Shown in pieces: positions 50,121 through 58,743 of a stretch of 64,000 nucleotides of DNA (position 1 is the stretch's first letter; each line of letters opens with the position of its first letter). The notes beneath the pieces were generated by a model that saw only the letters and a program-made list of their open reading frames with translations, was not told the origin of the DNA and made no database searches. The translations under genes were made by a program, and so were the position numbers. Source of the DNA: JAFAHD01 sp963772515. GTDB taxonomy: Bacteria > Vulcanimicrobiota > Vulcanimicrobiia > Eremiobacterales > Eremiobacteraceae. The stretch spans positions 124,001-188,000 of the forward strand of contig CAVYXC010000004.1 in NCBI GenBank assembly GCA_963772515.1, written 5' to 3'.

Positions 50121-52079
50121 ATGAACAGCTCCGGGCCTTTCCCCTCGGGCACGGTCACGTTTGTATTTACGGACGTTGAAGGCAGCAGTCAGCGCTGGGA
50201 GACGCATCGCGAGGCGATGAAGGCCGCCGTCGCGCATCACGACGCACTGATGCGCGCGACGATCGAGCGCAACCGGGGCTACGTCTTCAAGACCGTCGGC
50301 GACGCGTTCTGCGCCGCCTTTCACACGCCGCTCGACGCGGTGAAAGCCGCGGTCGAAATACAGCGCGCTCTCGCACAGACGGATTTCTCGGCCGTTGAAG
50401 GGCTGCGCGTCCGCGTCGGCATCCACACCGGCCACGCAGACGAGCGCGACGGAGACTACTTCGGTCCGACGCTCAATCGCGTCGCACGACTGATGTCTGT
50501 GGGACACGGCGGGCAGACGCTTGTGTCAGCTGCGACGCGCGAGCTCGTCCACCATGACCTGCCGGGCAGCGCAACGCTGACAGACCTTGGCTCTCACCGC
50601 CTTCGCGATCTCACGCACTCTGAACAAGTCTGGCAACTGAGCATCGCCGATCTTTCGAGCGAGTTCCCGCCGCTCAAGTCGCTCGATGCGTTGCCGAACA
50701 ATTTGCCGATCCAACCCACGAGTTTCCGAGGCCGCGAGCACGACCTCAAAGAGGTCAAGTCCCTGCTCGACCGACACGCGCTGCTGACCCTGTCCGGCGC
50801 AGGTGGGGTTGGCAAGACGCGGCTCGCGGTGCAAGCGGGCGCCGCGCTTCTCGAGCATTATCCGGATGGCGTGTGGCTTGCCGAGCTTGCACCCATAAGC
50901 GATCCGGGCCTGGTCTCTGCGGTGATCGCCAAAGTGTTGGGCGCGAGCCGGCCGGAGGGGTATGGCGCCGACGAGCCGATTTCGCAATGGCTCAAACGCA
51001 AGCAGCTGCTGTTGATCATCGACACATGCGAGCATTTGTTGGAGGCGGTCGCCGCATTGGCCGATTCGATCTGCCGGTCGTGCCCCGACGTGCGCATTTT
51101 AGCCACCTCACGACAAGCGCTCGGCATCGCGGGTGAGGCGCTCTATCGGCTGCCCTCCCTTGCGGTGCCCGAGCCGGTGACCAAGCTGCGGCCACAGGAA
51201 GCGCTGCGCTACGGCGCGATCGCGCTATTCATCGACAGAGCCACGTTCGCCGACGCGCGCTTCGAGCTTACTGACGACAATGCGACCATCGTCGCCGAGA
51301 TCTGCCGGCGCCTCGACGGCATTCCGCTCGCCATCGAGCTCGCCGCGGCACGCGTGAAAGTGCTGAGTATTCCCAACCTCGCGCAGCGCCTGAACGAGCG
51401 CTTCCGGATCCTGACCGGCGGGAGCCGAACGGCCTTGCCACGTCAAAAAACGCTGAGCGCGCTCATCGACTGGAGCTATGATCTGCTGTCAGCCCAGGAA
51501 CGGGCGTTGTTCACCCGGCTTGCTACGTTCGCTGGTACCTTCACCCTCGATGCCGCAACCGCCGTGTGCTCGGGTGACGGCATCGACGACACGACGATGC
51601 TCGATCTGATGTCGTCGTTGGTGGACAAATCACTCGTGGTGGCGGATACGGGCGGCACCCTGGAGCGCTACCGGCTGCTCGAATCGACGCGCGAATATGG
51701 CTTGGAGAAGCTGACGGCAAGCGGCGAGCGCGAGAATCTCGCGCGCCGCTATGCCGACTATTTCCTCGGCGTTGCGCGAGAAGCCGAGACAAAGCTCGAC
51801 ACCATCCCGCTGAACGAGTGGCTAGCGCGCCTGGACCCCGAGCTGGAGAACTTCCGCGCCGTCTTAGAGTGGGCGCTGGAGAAGGGTCGCGACGCAGCGC
51901 TCGGCGGCGCGGTGGCCGGCGCACTGGAGATGTTCTGGTGGCATGGCGGACTCGAGGCCGAGGGGCGGCGTTGGATCGCGGCGGCGCTGCGTCAGCTGGG
52001 CACCGGCGAACACCCAGCGGTGGAGGCTCGGTTGCGTCAGGCCATGGCCGTTCTCACCTCGCGCTTTCTTTACTCGTAA
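50121..52079 (+). CDS. Adenylate/guanylate cyclase domain fused to AAA-type signalling ATPase, shortened C-terminus
   Basis: The 652-residue product starts at ATG 50121. Residues about 10-170 form a class III cyclase domain (VTFVFTDVEGSSQRWE; VFKTVGDAFCAAF; RVRVGIHTGHADERDGDYFG). Residues about 195-450 form an NTPase domain with P-loop LSGAGGVGKTRLA and LLIIDTCEHLLEAV, then the winged helical domain (QKTLSALIDWSYDLLSAQER). The C-terminal TPR-like region is short, ending at EARLRQAMAVLTSRFLYS; relatives are usually 900-1100 residues. The regulator probably makes or binds cyclic nucleotide. It may be truncated. Confidence 0.88.
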   Translation: MNSSGPFPSGTVTFVFTDVEGSSQRWETHREAMKAAVAHHDALMRATIERNRGYVFKTVGDAFCAAFHTPLDAVKAAVEIQRALAQTDFSAVEGLRVRVGIHTGHADERDGDYFGPTLNRVARLMSVGHGGQTLVSAATRELVHHDLPGSATLTDLGSHRLRDLTHSEQVWQLSIADLSSEFPPLKSLDALPNNLPIQPTSFRGREHDLKEVKSLLDRHALLTLSGAGGVGKTRLAVQAGAALLEHYPDGVWLAELAPISDPGLVSAVIAKVLGASRPEGYGADEPISQWLKRKQLLLIIDTCEHLLEAVAALADSICRSCPDVRILATSRQALGIAGEALYRLPSLAVPEPVTKLRPQEALRYGAIALFIDRATFADARFELTDDNATIVAEICRRLDGIPLAIELAAARVKVLSIPNLAQRLNERFRILTGGSRTALPRQKTLSALIDWSYDLLSAQERALFTRLATFAGTFTLDAATAVCSGDGIDDTTMLDLMSSLVDKSLVVADTGGTLERYRLLESTREYGLEKLTASGERENLARRYADYFLGVAREAETKLDTIPLNEWLARLDPELENFRAVLEWALEKGRDAALGGAVAGALEMFWWHGGLEAEGRRWIAAALRQLGTGEHPAVEARLRQAMAVLTSRFLYS

Positions 52080-52103
52080 GCCCTTTCTTCAGGAGACGCA
52101 TAG

Positions 52104-53090
52104 ATGAACCAGCGTAACCTTGGCCGCAACGGCCCCCTCGTGCCGGCGATCGGGCTCGGCTGCATGGGCATGTCGGAGTTCTACGGCCCGACCGACGATG
52201 AAGAATCGATCGCGACCATCCACCATGCCATCGAGCTCGGCTGCACGTTCCTGGACACGGCCGACATGTATGGACCGTTCAAGAACGAGGTGCTGGTCGG
52301 CAAAGCGATCGCCGGCAAGCGCGACAAGGTCTTCCTGGCCACCAAGTTCGGCAACGAGCGAGGCGAGGACGGTTCGTTTCTCGGCGTCAACGGCAAGCCC
52401 GATTACGTGCGCACGGCGTGCGAGGGTTCGCTCAGGCGGCTCAAGGTCGACGCGATCGATCTCTATTACCAACACCGCGTCGACAAGACCGTGCCGATCG
52501 AAGAGACCGTCGGCGCGATGGCCCAACTCGTCCACGAGGGCAAGGTGCGCTACCTCGGCTTGAGCGAGGCGGCGCCGGCGACGATGCGCCGCGCGTACAA
52601 GACGCATCCGATAACCGCGTTGCAGACCGAATATTCACTGTTCGCGCGCGACGTCGAGAGCGAAATACTGCCGGCGTGTCGCGAGCTTGGCGTCGGTTTT
52701 GTCGCCTACAGTCCGCTCGGGCGAGGCCTGCTCACCGGCGCGATCACCGATGCCACGAAGCTCGGCGAGGGCGATGGCCGAAAGACCGCGCGGTTCCCGA
52801 GGTTCGAGGCCGACAATCTCAAGCACAATCTTGGGATCGTCGACGTGCTGAAGAAGATCGCAACGGAAAGAGGCATCACGCCGGCGCAGCTCGCGTTAGC
52901 GTGGCTCTTGCATCAAGGGCAGGACATCGTTCCCATTCCCGGCACACGGCATCGAGCCCGCCTCGATGAGAACTGCGCGGCCGTCGACATCCTGCTATCG
53001 AAAGAAGATCTGGAACGTATCGACGAGGTCGCGCGGCCGGGTGCGTTTGCCGGCCAGCGCTACTCAGACATGAGCACCGTCAACGCATGA
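52104..53090 (+). CDS. Aldo/keto reductase
   Basis: The 328-residue product starts at ATG 52104 after AGGAGACG. The catalytic tetrad is present: Asp and Tyr in LDTADMYGPFKNEVLVGKAI, Lys in VFLATKFG and His in DLYYQHRVD. NADPH-site residues are in the C-terminal IPIPGTRHRARLDEN. Length is normal for the family. It reduces aldehydes or ketones; the substrate is unknown. It follows the cyclase gene by 24 bp. Confidence 0.95.
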   Translation: MNQRNLGRNGPLVPAIGLGCMGMSEFYGPTDDEESIATIHHAIELGCTFLDTADMYGPFKNEVLVGKAIAGKRDKVFLATKFGNERGEDGSFLGVNGKPDYVRTACEGSLRRLKVDAIDLYYQHRVDKTVPIEETVGAMAQLVHEGKVRYLGLSEAAPATMRRAYKTHPITALQTEYSLFARDVESEILPACRELGVGFVAYSPLGRGLLTGAITDATKLGEGDGRKTARFPRFEADNLKHNLGIVDVLKKIATERGITPAQLALAWLLHQGQDIVPIPGTRHRARLDENCAAVDILLSKEDLERIDEVARPGAFAGQRYSDMSTVNA

Positions 53091-53147
53091 CGCCGACGGC
53101 GTCGCCGAAACGAAGCATCCACAGGAAATCGCATCGCGCCGCGCAGA

Positions 53148-53534
53148 ATGGCGCAGGTCATGAGCACAGACCACAACGCGCACGTGCGCGACTATCTCGC
53201 GAACGAGCGCACCTACCTCGCATTCGTTCGCACGGCGCTGTCGCTTCTCTCCCTCGGAATTTCGGTGAACCGCTTCTCGCTCTATCTGCTCGAGAAGAAT
53301 CTCATCTCAACGGCGACCATCGCCGGCCAGACGCTGCGCAGCGCCGAGCAGCTAGGCATCGGCATGGTGCTGATCGGCTTGTTGGTGCTGATCTGGGGCA
53401 CGGTGCATTTCGCCTTGACCTACCGCGGCATCGAGCAGCAGACCTATCGGCCGGGAGTTGGACACGTCTGGATTCTCAGCGGCATCTTACTGGTCGCCTC
53501 GCTGGCCGGCGCCGCGCTGCTGTTCGTGCGATAG
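53148..53534 (+). CDS. DUF202 (YidH-like) membrane protein
   Basis: The 128-residue product starts at ATG 53148 (ATG 53160 is also possible). It has three hydrophobic segments with the family pattern DYLANERTYLAFVRTALSLL then SLGISVNRFSLYL, GIGMVLIGLLVLIWGTVHFA and a C-terminal ILLVASLAGAALLFV. The function of DUF202 is unknown. It lies 57 bp after the aldo/keto reductase. Confidence 0.9.
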   Translation: MAQVMSTDHNAHVRDYLANERTYLAFVRTALSLLSLGISVNRFSLYLLEKNLISTATIAGQTLRSAEQLGIGMVLIGLLVLIWGTVHFALTYRGIEQQTYRPGVGHVWILSGILLVASLAGAALLFVR

Positions 53535-53557
53535 ACGGCTGAAAACTCGGCGAGCCT

Positions 53558-54367
53558 CTACATCTTCATGTTCATCTGCGAACCGGCTTGCATCAATCGA
53601 ATGTGATTGATGATGCCCACCCAGGCATCCGGCCCGATTCCGATGTGACTGCGAAACGGGTACTGCAGCTCGAATAGCAAGACAAGCACTGAGACGACCA
53701 CCACGGTTACAGCACCCGTCATGAGCAGGTGCGCTCGCGGGTTGGCCAACCCGAACAACCAGCAGAAACACACCACGCAGACCGCGCCGATGAAGAGCAC
53801 GAGCCACTCGAATCCCTTCACGCCCGACGTATTGGACTCAAGCCGGCGCAAGCGATCGTCGTGGAGCGCTGTGAGCTGCTGCATGGTCAACAATTGCGCG
53901 GTCGACTGGCCCTGGTTGGCGGGCACGAACGAACCGGCCGTGCCGATTGCATCCATGACCACGATGTCGGCATCGGGCTCAAAGCGGCCGCTGCGCATCA
54001 GCGGCCATTCGCTGTTCACCATCAGATTAGCATAGTCGGACACGTCGCGGCGTACGCTGGCCCGCTCAGCGAGCGGCAGGCCGACTGCGGTGTGCCATGC
54101 GTCGCCGGCCGCGGCCGACTCGATCGCGACCAGATCGCGTGCATCGGCGAAATGTTGCCACACGACGACGGTGAGAAACCCGAGCACCACCGCATAGAGC
54201 GTTCCGACGACGGCGATGATGAAGCCGCCCACTTCGTTGTGTCGGACGAAGGTCTGTCCTCCAAAACGACGGTGCACGTACAACTGGCCGCCGCACGCGA
54301 ATACCAGTCCGACGGCGATCGCCGCGAGGAGCAGGATCACCGGTGGAATGCTATAGAGGAAGCCCAT
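53558..54367 (-). CDS. DUF4239 (bestrophin-like) membrane protein
   Basis: The 269-residue product starts at ATG 54367. There are two N-terminal hydrophobic segments (IPPVILLLAAIAVGLVFAC; GFIIAVVGTLYAVVLGFLTV), a soluble middle region with the conserved VVVWQHFADARDLVAIESAA, and two C-terminal segments (WLVLFIGAVCVVCFCWLF; LLMTGAVTVVVVSVLVLL). This is DUF4239. The function is unknown. It is convergent with the DUF202 gene. Confidence 0.88.
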   Translation of the reverse strand: MGFLYSIPPVILLLAAIAVGLVFACGGQLYVHRRFGGQTFVRHNEVGGFIIAVVGTLYAVVLGFLTVVVWQHFADARDLVAIESAAAGDAWHTAVGLPLAERASVRRDVSDYANLMVNSEWPLMRSGRFEPDADIVVMDAIGTAGSFVPANQGQSTAQLLTMQQLTALHDDRLRRLESNTSGVKGFEWLVLFIGAVCVVCFCWLFGLANPRAHLLMTGAVTVVVVSVLVLLFELQYPFRSHIGIGPDAWVGIINHIRLMQAGSQMNMKM

Positions 54368-54521
54368 ATGTGAACCATTCCCCGATCGGCGGCATTAGTA
54401 ACGGCTCATCGGTTCCGTGACCGGGCAGTTCCGCCCTGGCGTGAACCGGATGGTAGCTCGGCGGCATGTACTGATCGGACGTCGCGACGCCATCACTGAC
54501 ATCCGAAAGGTGGATAAGATC

Positions 54522-54710
54522 ATGACAGCAGGAATGCTGGCCATCGTGCTCACCCTCACAAATCCTGCGGTTTCAACGGCGCCGCCCGCCGCCGCCATCC
54601 TGCCCGTGACGACGGTCGCAACCAGGCTGCAGTCCGGCCTCGACGTGCACATCAGCCCGATCGACATCGCCGGCGACTTCCAGGCCAAGATGCTGGAGCT
54701 CAGCGGCTAG
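54522..54710 (+). CDS. Small exported protein (62 residues)
   Basis: The start is ATG 54522 with AGGTGG 9 nt upstream. The 62-residue product begins MTAGMLAIVLTLTNPAVSTA, a signal peptide, and then has the mature sequence LPVTTVATRLQSGLDVHISP. A strong intrinsic terminator follows at 54748. This combination supports a real short gene. Longer open frames upstream lack a good RBS. Function unknown. Confidence 0.5.
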   Translation: MTAGMLAIVLTLTNPAVSTAPPAAAILPVTTVATRLQSGLDVHISPIDIAGDFQAKMLELSG

Positions 54711-54725
54711 AACTCCGTACGGTAA

Positions 54726-54740
54726 GCGTTCTTAGAACGC
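54726..54740 (+). repeat. Hairpin repeat, family B, diverged copy
   Basis: GCGTTCT (54726-54732) and AGAACGC (54734-54740) with one loop base; left flank GGTAA. It lies 16 bp after the stop of the small exported gene, just before the terminator. Confidence 0.6.
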
Positions 54741-54747
54741 ACGCGTG

Positions 54748-54775
54748 GCACCCGAGCGCAAGCGCGGGTGCTTTT
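54748..54775 (+). terminator. Intrinsic terminator after the small exported gene
   Basis: 7-bp stem GCACCCG (54748-54754) / CGGGTGC (54765-54771) with an inner loop, followed by TTTT. It lies 38 bp after the stop at 54710. Confidence 0.8.
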
Positions 54776-54829
54776 CATATGCCACGCGAAAGGCCGCAGT
54801 CGCATCAACGAGTAGGAGGTACACTAAGG

Positions 54830-55150
54830 ATGTTGCTATCGATCCCGCGCTCCATTGCGATCGCATTCTCCTCCGCCCTCATGGTGTTCGTCACCCCAGT
54901 GCCTCAGGTTCAGATGATGTCCGCTCAACATGTGTGCGGCGTCTACCGCGGTGTCGTGGAAAACGCAAGCGACCCCATGCAAAAAGGAAGGCTGCAGTTG
55001 CGCGTGCCGCAGGCCAACGTCAACGGGCTCTGGGCATTACCCGGCCAGTCGGGTGCGCCGCCGGCGGTCGGCGCGCAGGTGTGGGTGATGTTCGAAGGCG
55101 GCAACTCACAGTATCCTGTTTGGTTCGGCGCGCCGCCGCCCGGAGCGTAA
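54830..55150 (+). CDS. Secreted single-domain OB-fold protein like phage baseplate protein gpV/gp5
   Basis: The start is ATG 54830 with AGGAGGT 9 nt upstream; 106 residues. An N-terminal hydrophobic stretch (IAIAFSSALMVFVTP, residues about 9-25) indicates Sec export. The mature region VCGVYRGVVENASDPMQKGR, LQLRVPQ, LWALPGQSGAPPAVGAQVWV and MFEGGNSQYPVWFG matches the OB domain of gpV/VgrG-type baseplate spike proteins. It has no spike helix or lysozyme domain. The neighbour 2 bp downstream is a membrane M23 peptidase. A signal peptide on this fold is unusual. Confidence 0.7.
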   Translation: MLLSIPRSIAIAFSSALMVFVTPVPQVQMMSAQHVCGVYRGVVENASDPMQKGRLQLRVPQANVNGLWALPGQSGAPPAVGAQVWVMFEGGNSQYPVWFGAPPPGA

Positions 55151-55152
55151 GA

Positions 55153-55923
55153 ATGCCGGACGCAATCTTCTGGCTCGTGTTGGGATGTCAGTTCATCGCG
55201 CTGTGGCTAAGCCGGCCGTATATGACATTTCGGCTGGCGCTATGGCTGGTCGTCGGCACGTTCGGAATCTCAACCCTGCTATTCTTGTCCCTGACGGTGC
55301 TCCAGACCGACGCGCTCCTCGTTCAGATGACAGCGCTCGCTGGCTGTATCGCGCTCGTGGCGACGCCCCGGCTCATCGCGCTCACCGCGCGACGCAGAAT
55401 GGCAAACGTCAAGAACGTGCTGACGCTGCGCGTGCCGTTCACCGGGCGATGGCGCGTGGCGGCTGCCGGTCCCGATCCACTGCTGAATCACCATCTCGTC
55501 GCAAGCGATCAGCAGTTCGCGTGTGATTTCGTTTCGCTCGACGGGTCGCTTGGCCGGCCGATCCTCGCGCCCGCCGACGGCACAGTCATAGCGGCGAGCG
55601 ACGGGATGCCCGATCGAGCGCCGTCGCCCAACGCGGACGATCCAAGCGTCGCGGGCAGGCCGTTCGGCAATTACGTCATGATCCGCGTCGACGACGCGTA
55701 TGTGATCTTGTGCCACCTCAAAGAGGGCTCGATCTCGGTGAAGGCGGGCCAGCATGTCGTGGCCGGCGACCAGCTAGCTCAATGCGGCAACAGCGGCCGG
55801 TCGGTCGGGCCGCACCTGCACATCCACGCGCAGAAGACGCCCGAGCCGGCGCCCTTCAAAGCGCAGGGAGTTCCAATCGCGTTTCGCGGATGGCGATGCA
55901 GTGCGCATCGTCATCACGGGTGA
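55153..55923 (+). CDS. Membrane-anchored M23 family peptidase
   Basis: The start is ATG 55153, two bases after the OB-fold gene; 256 residues. Two or three N-terminal hydrophobic segments (FWLVLGCQFIALWLS; LALWLVVGTFGISTLLFLSL; TALAGCIALVATPRLIA) precede the LytM domain. The metal-site pattern is HHLVASDQQFACDF (H...D), CHLKEGS and GPHLHIHAQ (HxH). It would cut peptidoglycan crosslinks or other peptides in the periplasm. It is probably cotranslated with the upstream gene. Confidence 0.85.
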   Translation: MPDAIFWLVLGCQFIALWLSRPYMTFRLALWLVVGTFGISTLLFLSLTVLQTDALLVQMTALAGCIALVATPRLIALTARRRMANVKNVLTLRVPFTGRWRVAAAGPDPLLNHHLVASDQQFACDFVSLDGSLGRPILAPADGTVIAASDGMPDRAPSPNADDPSVAGRPFGNYVMIRVDDAYVILCHLKEGSISVKAGQHVVAGDQLAQCGNSGRSVGPHLHIHAQKTPEPAPFKAQGVPIAFRGWRCSAHRHHG

Positions 55924-55943
55924 CGTAGTGACCGGCTAGTCCG

Positions 55944-56318
55944 TCACCGTCGCACGGGGATGAACGCCCACAGGCGTCGCTCGCGCAACAAGATCCCCGC
56001 CCAAACCAGGACACCCATGATGATCGGGAAGATCGTCTCGAATACCGGCGAGCCTGCGCGCAATTGGATGGCGACCGCGCCGCCAAGATATCCCGTGAGC
56101 AGGACTGCACCGAGCACGGCCGTGCGCGGAATCGCGTAGATAAGAACGCAGATAATTTCGAGGATGCCGATTCCGGCTGAAAGGCTCATCGGGAAGTCGA
56201 GCCGCGTCATCGCGTCGACGACCGGCCCTGGTTGCCATATGTGCCCTACGGCATCGAACAGCAAGAACAACGCCGCCAGCACCGTCAAGATTCGTCCGGT
56301 CCACAGAGCTGGTCTCAT
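55944..56318 (-). CDS. DoxX-like membrane protein
   Basis: The start is ATG 56318 with AGGAGG 5 nt upstream; 124 residues. It has four hydrophobic segments with the DoxX pattern: WTGRILTVLAALFLLFDAVG, then MSLSAGIGILEIICVLIYAI, GAVLLTGYLGGAVAIQLRAG and GVLVWAGILLRERRLWAFIP. The function is unknown; DoxX relatives are linked to quinone or thiol redox. It lies 8 bp downstream of the patatin gene. Confidence 0.85.
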   Translation of the reverse strand: MRPALWTGRILTVLAALFLLFDAVGHIWQPGPVVDAMTRLDFPMSLSAGIGILEIICVLIYAIPRTAVLGAVLLTGYLGGAVAIQLRAGSPVFETIFPIIMGVLVWAGILLRERRLWAFIPVRR

Positions 56319-56326
56319 ACTGCCTC

Positions 56327-57361
56327 CTAACCAACGTTTTTCCGCGCGAGAACGCGCTCGGCATCGCGTTTGCCTTGCTCGATCGCGGCGTCGATGCGAT
56401 CCTGTTTGTCGAAGTCGAGCACGGATAGCCCGAGCGGAGCTTCCGGGCCGATCGTTTGGATCTTGACGTATCGTCCGTCCGGGGCCCGTTTTGCCAGGAC
56501 GGCCTCGTTCACCGCTGCGGCAAGCCCCAGATCCCGCTCCAACATCCGTTGCTGCATGATGTCGTGGCTGACCAGTGCGACGTCGGCGATGGACGAGATG
56601 TGCCAGTTGGGTGGACGCAGATCGGGCCGGTTCATGAAGATGACGGTCACGTCGGTGGCCCCAGCATGGATCGCATGGCTGATCGGTGCGTTGCCGGTGA
56701 CGCCGCCGTCGACGTACTGGCACTCTCCGCAGGCGGCGTCGGAGATCGTGACCGGTGGAAATGCGACCGGGATGGCGGCCGACGCGCGTATCGCATCGAG
56801 GTAGTTGGCTTCGCTCATCTCATGGCTGACTGGTTCACGGTCCGCGAAAGAGCGCGCATCGTCCGCTGCACTGCTACCGTCGAAATGGTAGAATGCTTCG
56901 GGCCGCCCCACCGTCAGGTTGGTGACGGCCACCACGAACGTTCGCTTGAGCGACGCGAACGAGGCGTGCAGACCTAAGACCTCGATGACGGGATGCCAAT
57001 CCAGTGCGCCGAGCGCGTGGATGAATGTCGCCGTTGGCCCCACTCTTGTGTAATCCCGCGCGAGCTGGACCAGCGTCGCCGCTCGATGCGGCAGCGTGTC
57101 GTCGGACAGCTCGCGCAGATCGGTCACGACTTTCACCAGCGCGTCGATCTCTGGCGCCGGGCGGATCACATTGATCGAAGCGATCGATCTCCAGATCGCC
57201 TCGAGTTTGTCCACTTCGTCTTGTGCGACAAGCGCGCCGTTCATCGCGCCGATGGACGTGCCGCAGATGATGTCGAAGCGATCGTGCTGCAGCAGCGCCA
57301 ACACCGCGCCTGTCTCGTATGCGCCGCGTGCTCCGCCGCCGCTGAGGATGAGGGCCCGCAT
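56327..57361 (-). CDS. Patatin-like phospholipase
   Basis: The 344-residue product starts at ATG 57361. It has the oxyanion motif LILSGGGARGAYETGAVL, the nucleophile GTSIGAMNG (Ser at residue 36) and the catalytic Asp in YVDGGVTGNAP. No signal peptide. It hydrolyses acyl groups from lipids. It lies between the cytochrome c gene (26 bp upstream) and the DoxX-like gene (8 bp downstream), all on the minus strand. Confidence 0.93.
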   Translation of the reverse strand: MRALILSGGGARGAYETGAVLALLQHDRFDIICGTSIGAMNGALVAQDEVDKLEAIWRSIASINVIRPAPEIDALVKVVTDLRELSDDTLPHRAATLVQLARDYTRVGPTATFIHALGALDWHPVIEVLGLHASFASLKRTFVVAVTNLTVGRPEAFYHFDGSSAADDARSFADREPVSHEMSEANYLDAIRASAAIPVAFPPVTISDAACGECQYVDGGVTGNAPISHAIHAGATDVTVIFMNRPDLRPPNWHISSIADVALVSHDIMQQRMLERDLGLAAAVNEAVLAKRAPDGRYVKIQTIGPEAPLGLSVLDFDKQDRIDAAIEQGKRDAERVLARKNVG

Positions 57362-57387
57362 GACGAGCCAGCCCTTCTCGGCCTAGG

Positions 57388-57927
57388 TCATGAATGTCTT
57401 GCAGGCTGACCTTGGCTCGGAAGCTTTTTCCACGCCGTTTGGGCCCTGGGCGGCAGCGAGTCCATATGCTTGAGGAACGTCGCGAGCTGCCAGATCTGCG
57501 TCTGGGTGAGCGACTTGCCGAACGAGGGCATGCCGGTGAGCCGGATCCCATGATCGATCTTCCAATAGGTCTCGCTTTCGGGATCGTCTTCGACCCCGCG
57601 CTTGCCGAATTGCGGCGCGCGTTGATACAATCCGCCGGCGATGTTCGAGGCCTCGCCGTCTGAGGCGCCATGGCACACCATGCAGTTGTCGGCGTACAGT
57701 TTTATGCCGGCCTGGAGATTGAAGTCATCCGCGGGCACTGGATCGGGTTGCTTCGGCGCTTCGCGCGCGAGCCTCGCGCGCAGCGACGTGCCGGCAGCCC
57801 AGCGCTCGAGTTTGCTTGGCTTGGCGTCCGCGTTGGCGGGCATGAGGCCGAAGATCACCGCGAAGTAGGCGGCCGCAAGACCGACGACGAGCAGTCCACA
57901 AGCACCCAGCGCGACGTAACGGATCAT
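57388..57927 (-). CDS. Membrane-anchored c-type cytochrome
   Basis: The start is ATG 57927 with GGAGG 8 nt upstream; 179 residues. One N-terminal hydrophobic segment (residues about 4-29) anchors it outside the membrane. The haem-binding motif CMVCH is at residues 82-86 and a candidate Met ligand lies in IRLTGMPSFGKSLT. It follows the class I cytochrome c fold (residues about 70-165). It probably carries electrons in the periplasm. Its oxidase or dehydrogenase partner is unknown. Confidence 0.92.
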   Translation of the reverse strand: MIRYVALGACGLLVVGLAAAYFAVIFGLMPANADAKPSKLERWAAGTSLRARLAREAPKQPDPVPADDFNLQAGIKLYADNCMVCHGASDGEASNIAGGLYQRAPQFGKRGVEDDPESETYWKIDHGIRLTGMPSFGKSLTQTQIWQLATFLKHMDSLPPRAQTAWKKLPSQGQPARHS

Positions 57928-58049
57928 TCGGCGTTCCTCCCGGTCATGACAAATGGCCCCTGCAACATAGTAACCGAGGTTCCTTGGAAAAGAGCGCGGC
58001 TCCGCGTGAAAACGAGGTGAGAACCGCAAAGGAGTGAAGCGCTCGTCAT

Positions 58050-58730
58050 ATGGATGCAGCGCTCTACCGGCGTGCCGTGGGGGGATTCGCGACCCTGATC
58101 GTCATTCTCGGCGCGGCGCTGTTCATTCCGGCGGGCACTACCCGCTACTGGCAGGCGTGGGTTTTCTGCGCGATATTCTCCGTCTGGGTGCTGGCGATCA
58201 CCGCCTACTTAGCGCGCAAAGATCCCAAACTCTTGGAACGGCGCGTCAACGCGGGTCCGGCCGCGGAGAAAGAGACGAGCCAAAAGATCATCCAACTCTT
58301 CGCATCGCTGTCGTTCATCGCGATCTTCGTCGTCTCGGCGATCGACCATCGCTTCGGATGGTCTGCGGTGCCGGTATCGGTCGTCGTGTTGGGCGATGTG
58401 CTCATCGCGCTCGGGTTCTACGCAGTGTTCCTCGTGCTGCGCGAGAACACGTATGCGGCGGGCACCATCGAGGTCGAACAGGGCCAGCAGGTCATCTCGA
58501 CCGGTCCGTATGCTCTGGTGCGCCACCCGATGTACGCCGGCGCGCTCATCATGCTGCTCGGCATCCCTCTTGCGCTCGGTTCGTGGTGGGGTTTGCTTAC
58601 CATCGTTCCGATGGCACTCGCGCTCGTCTGGCGCATTCTCGACGAAGAAGCGTTCTTGCGCAAGAACCTGCCCGGCTACGCCGAGTATCGGGCGCAGGTG
58701 AAGTATCGTCTCGTACCGCTGATCTGGTGA
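58050..58730 (+). CDS. Isoprenylcysteine carboxyl methyltransferase-like membrane protein
   Basis: The 226-residue product starts at ATG 58050. There are about five hydrophobic segments. The catalytic block GQQVISTGPYALVRHPMYAG and then DEEAFLRKNLPGYAEYRAQV is shared with ICMT and PEMT families. A second gene of this type is at 34091. The substrate is unknown. Confidence 0.9.
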   Translation: MDAALYRRAVGGFATLIVILGAALFIPAGTTRYWQAWVFCAIFSVWVLAITAYLARKDPKLLERRVNAGPAAEKETSQKIIQLFASLSFIAIFVVSAIDHRFGWSAVPVSVVVLGDVLIALGFYAVFLVLRENTYAAGTIEVEQGQQVISTGPYALVRHPMYAGALIMLLGIPLALGSWWGLLTIVPMALALVWRILDEEAFLRKNLPGYAEYRAQVKYRLVPLIW

Positions 58731-58743
58731 GCGCGACTGTGAA

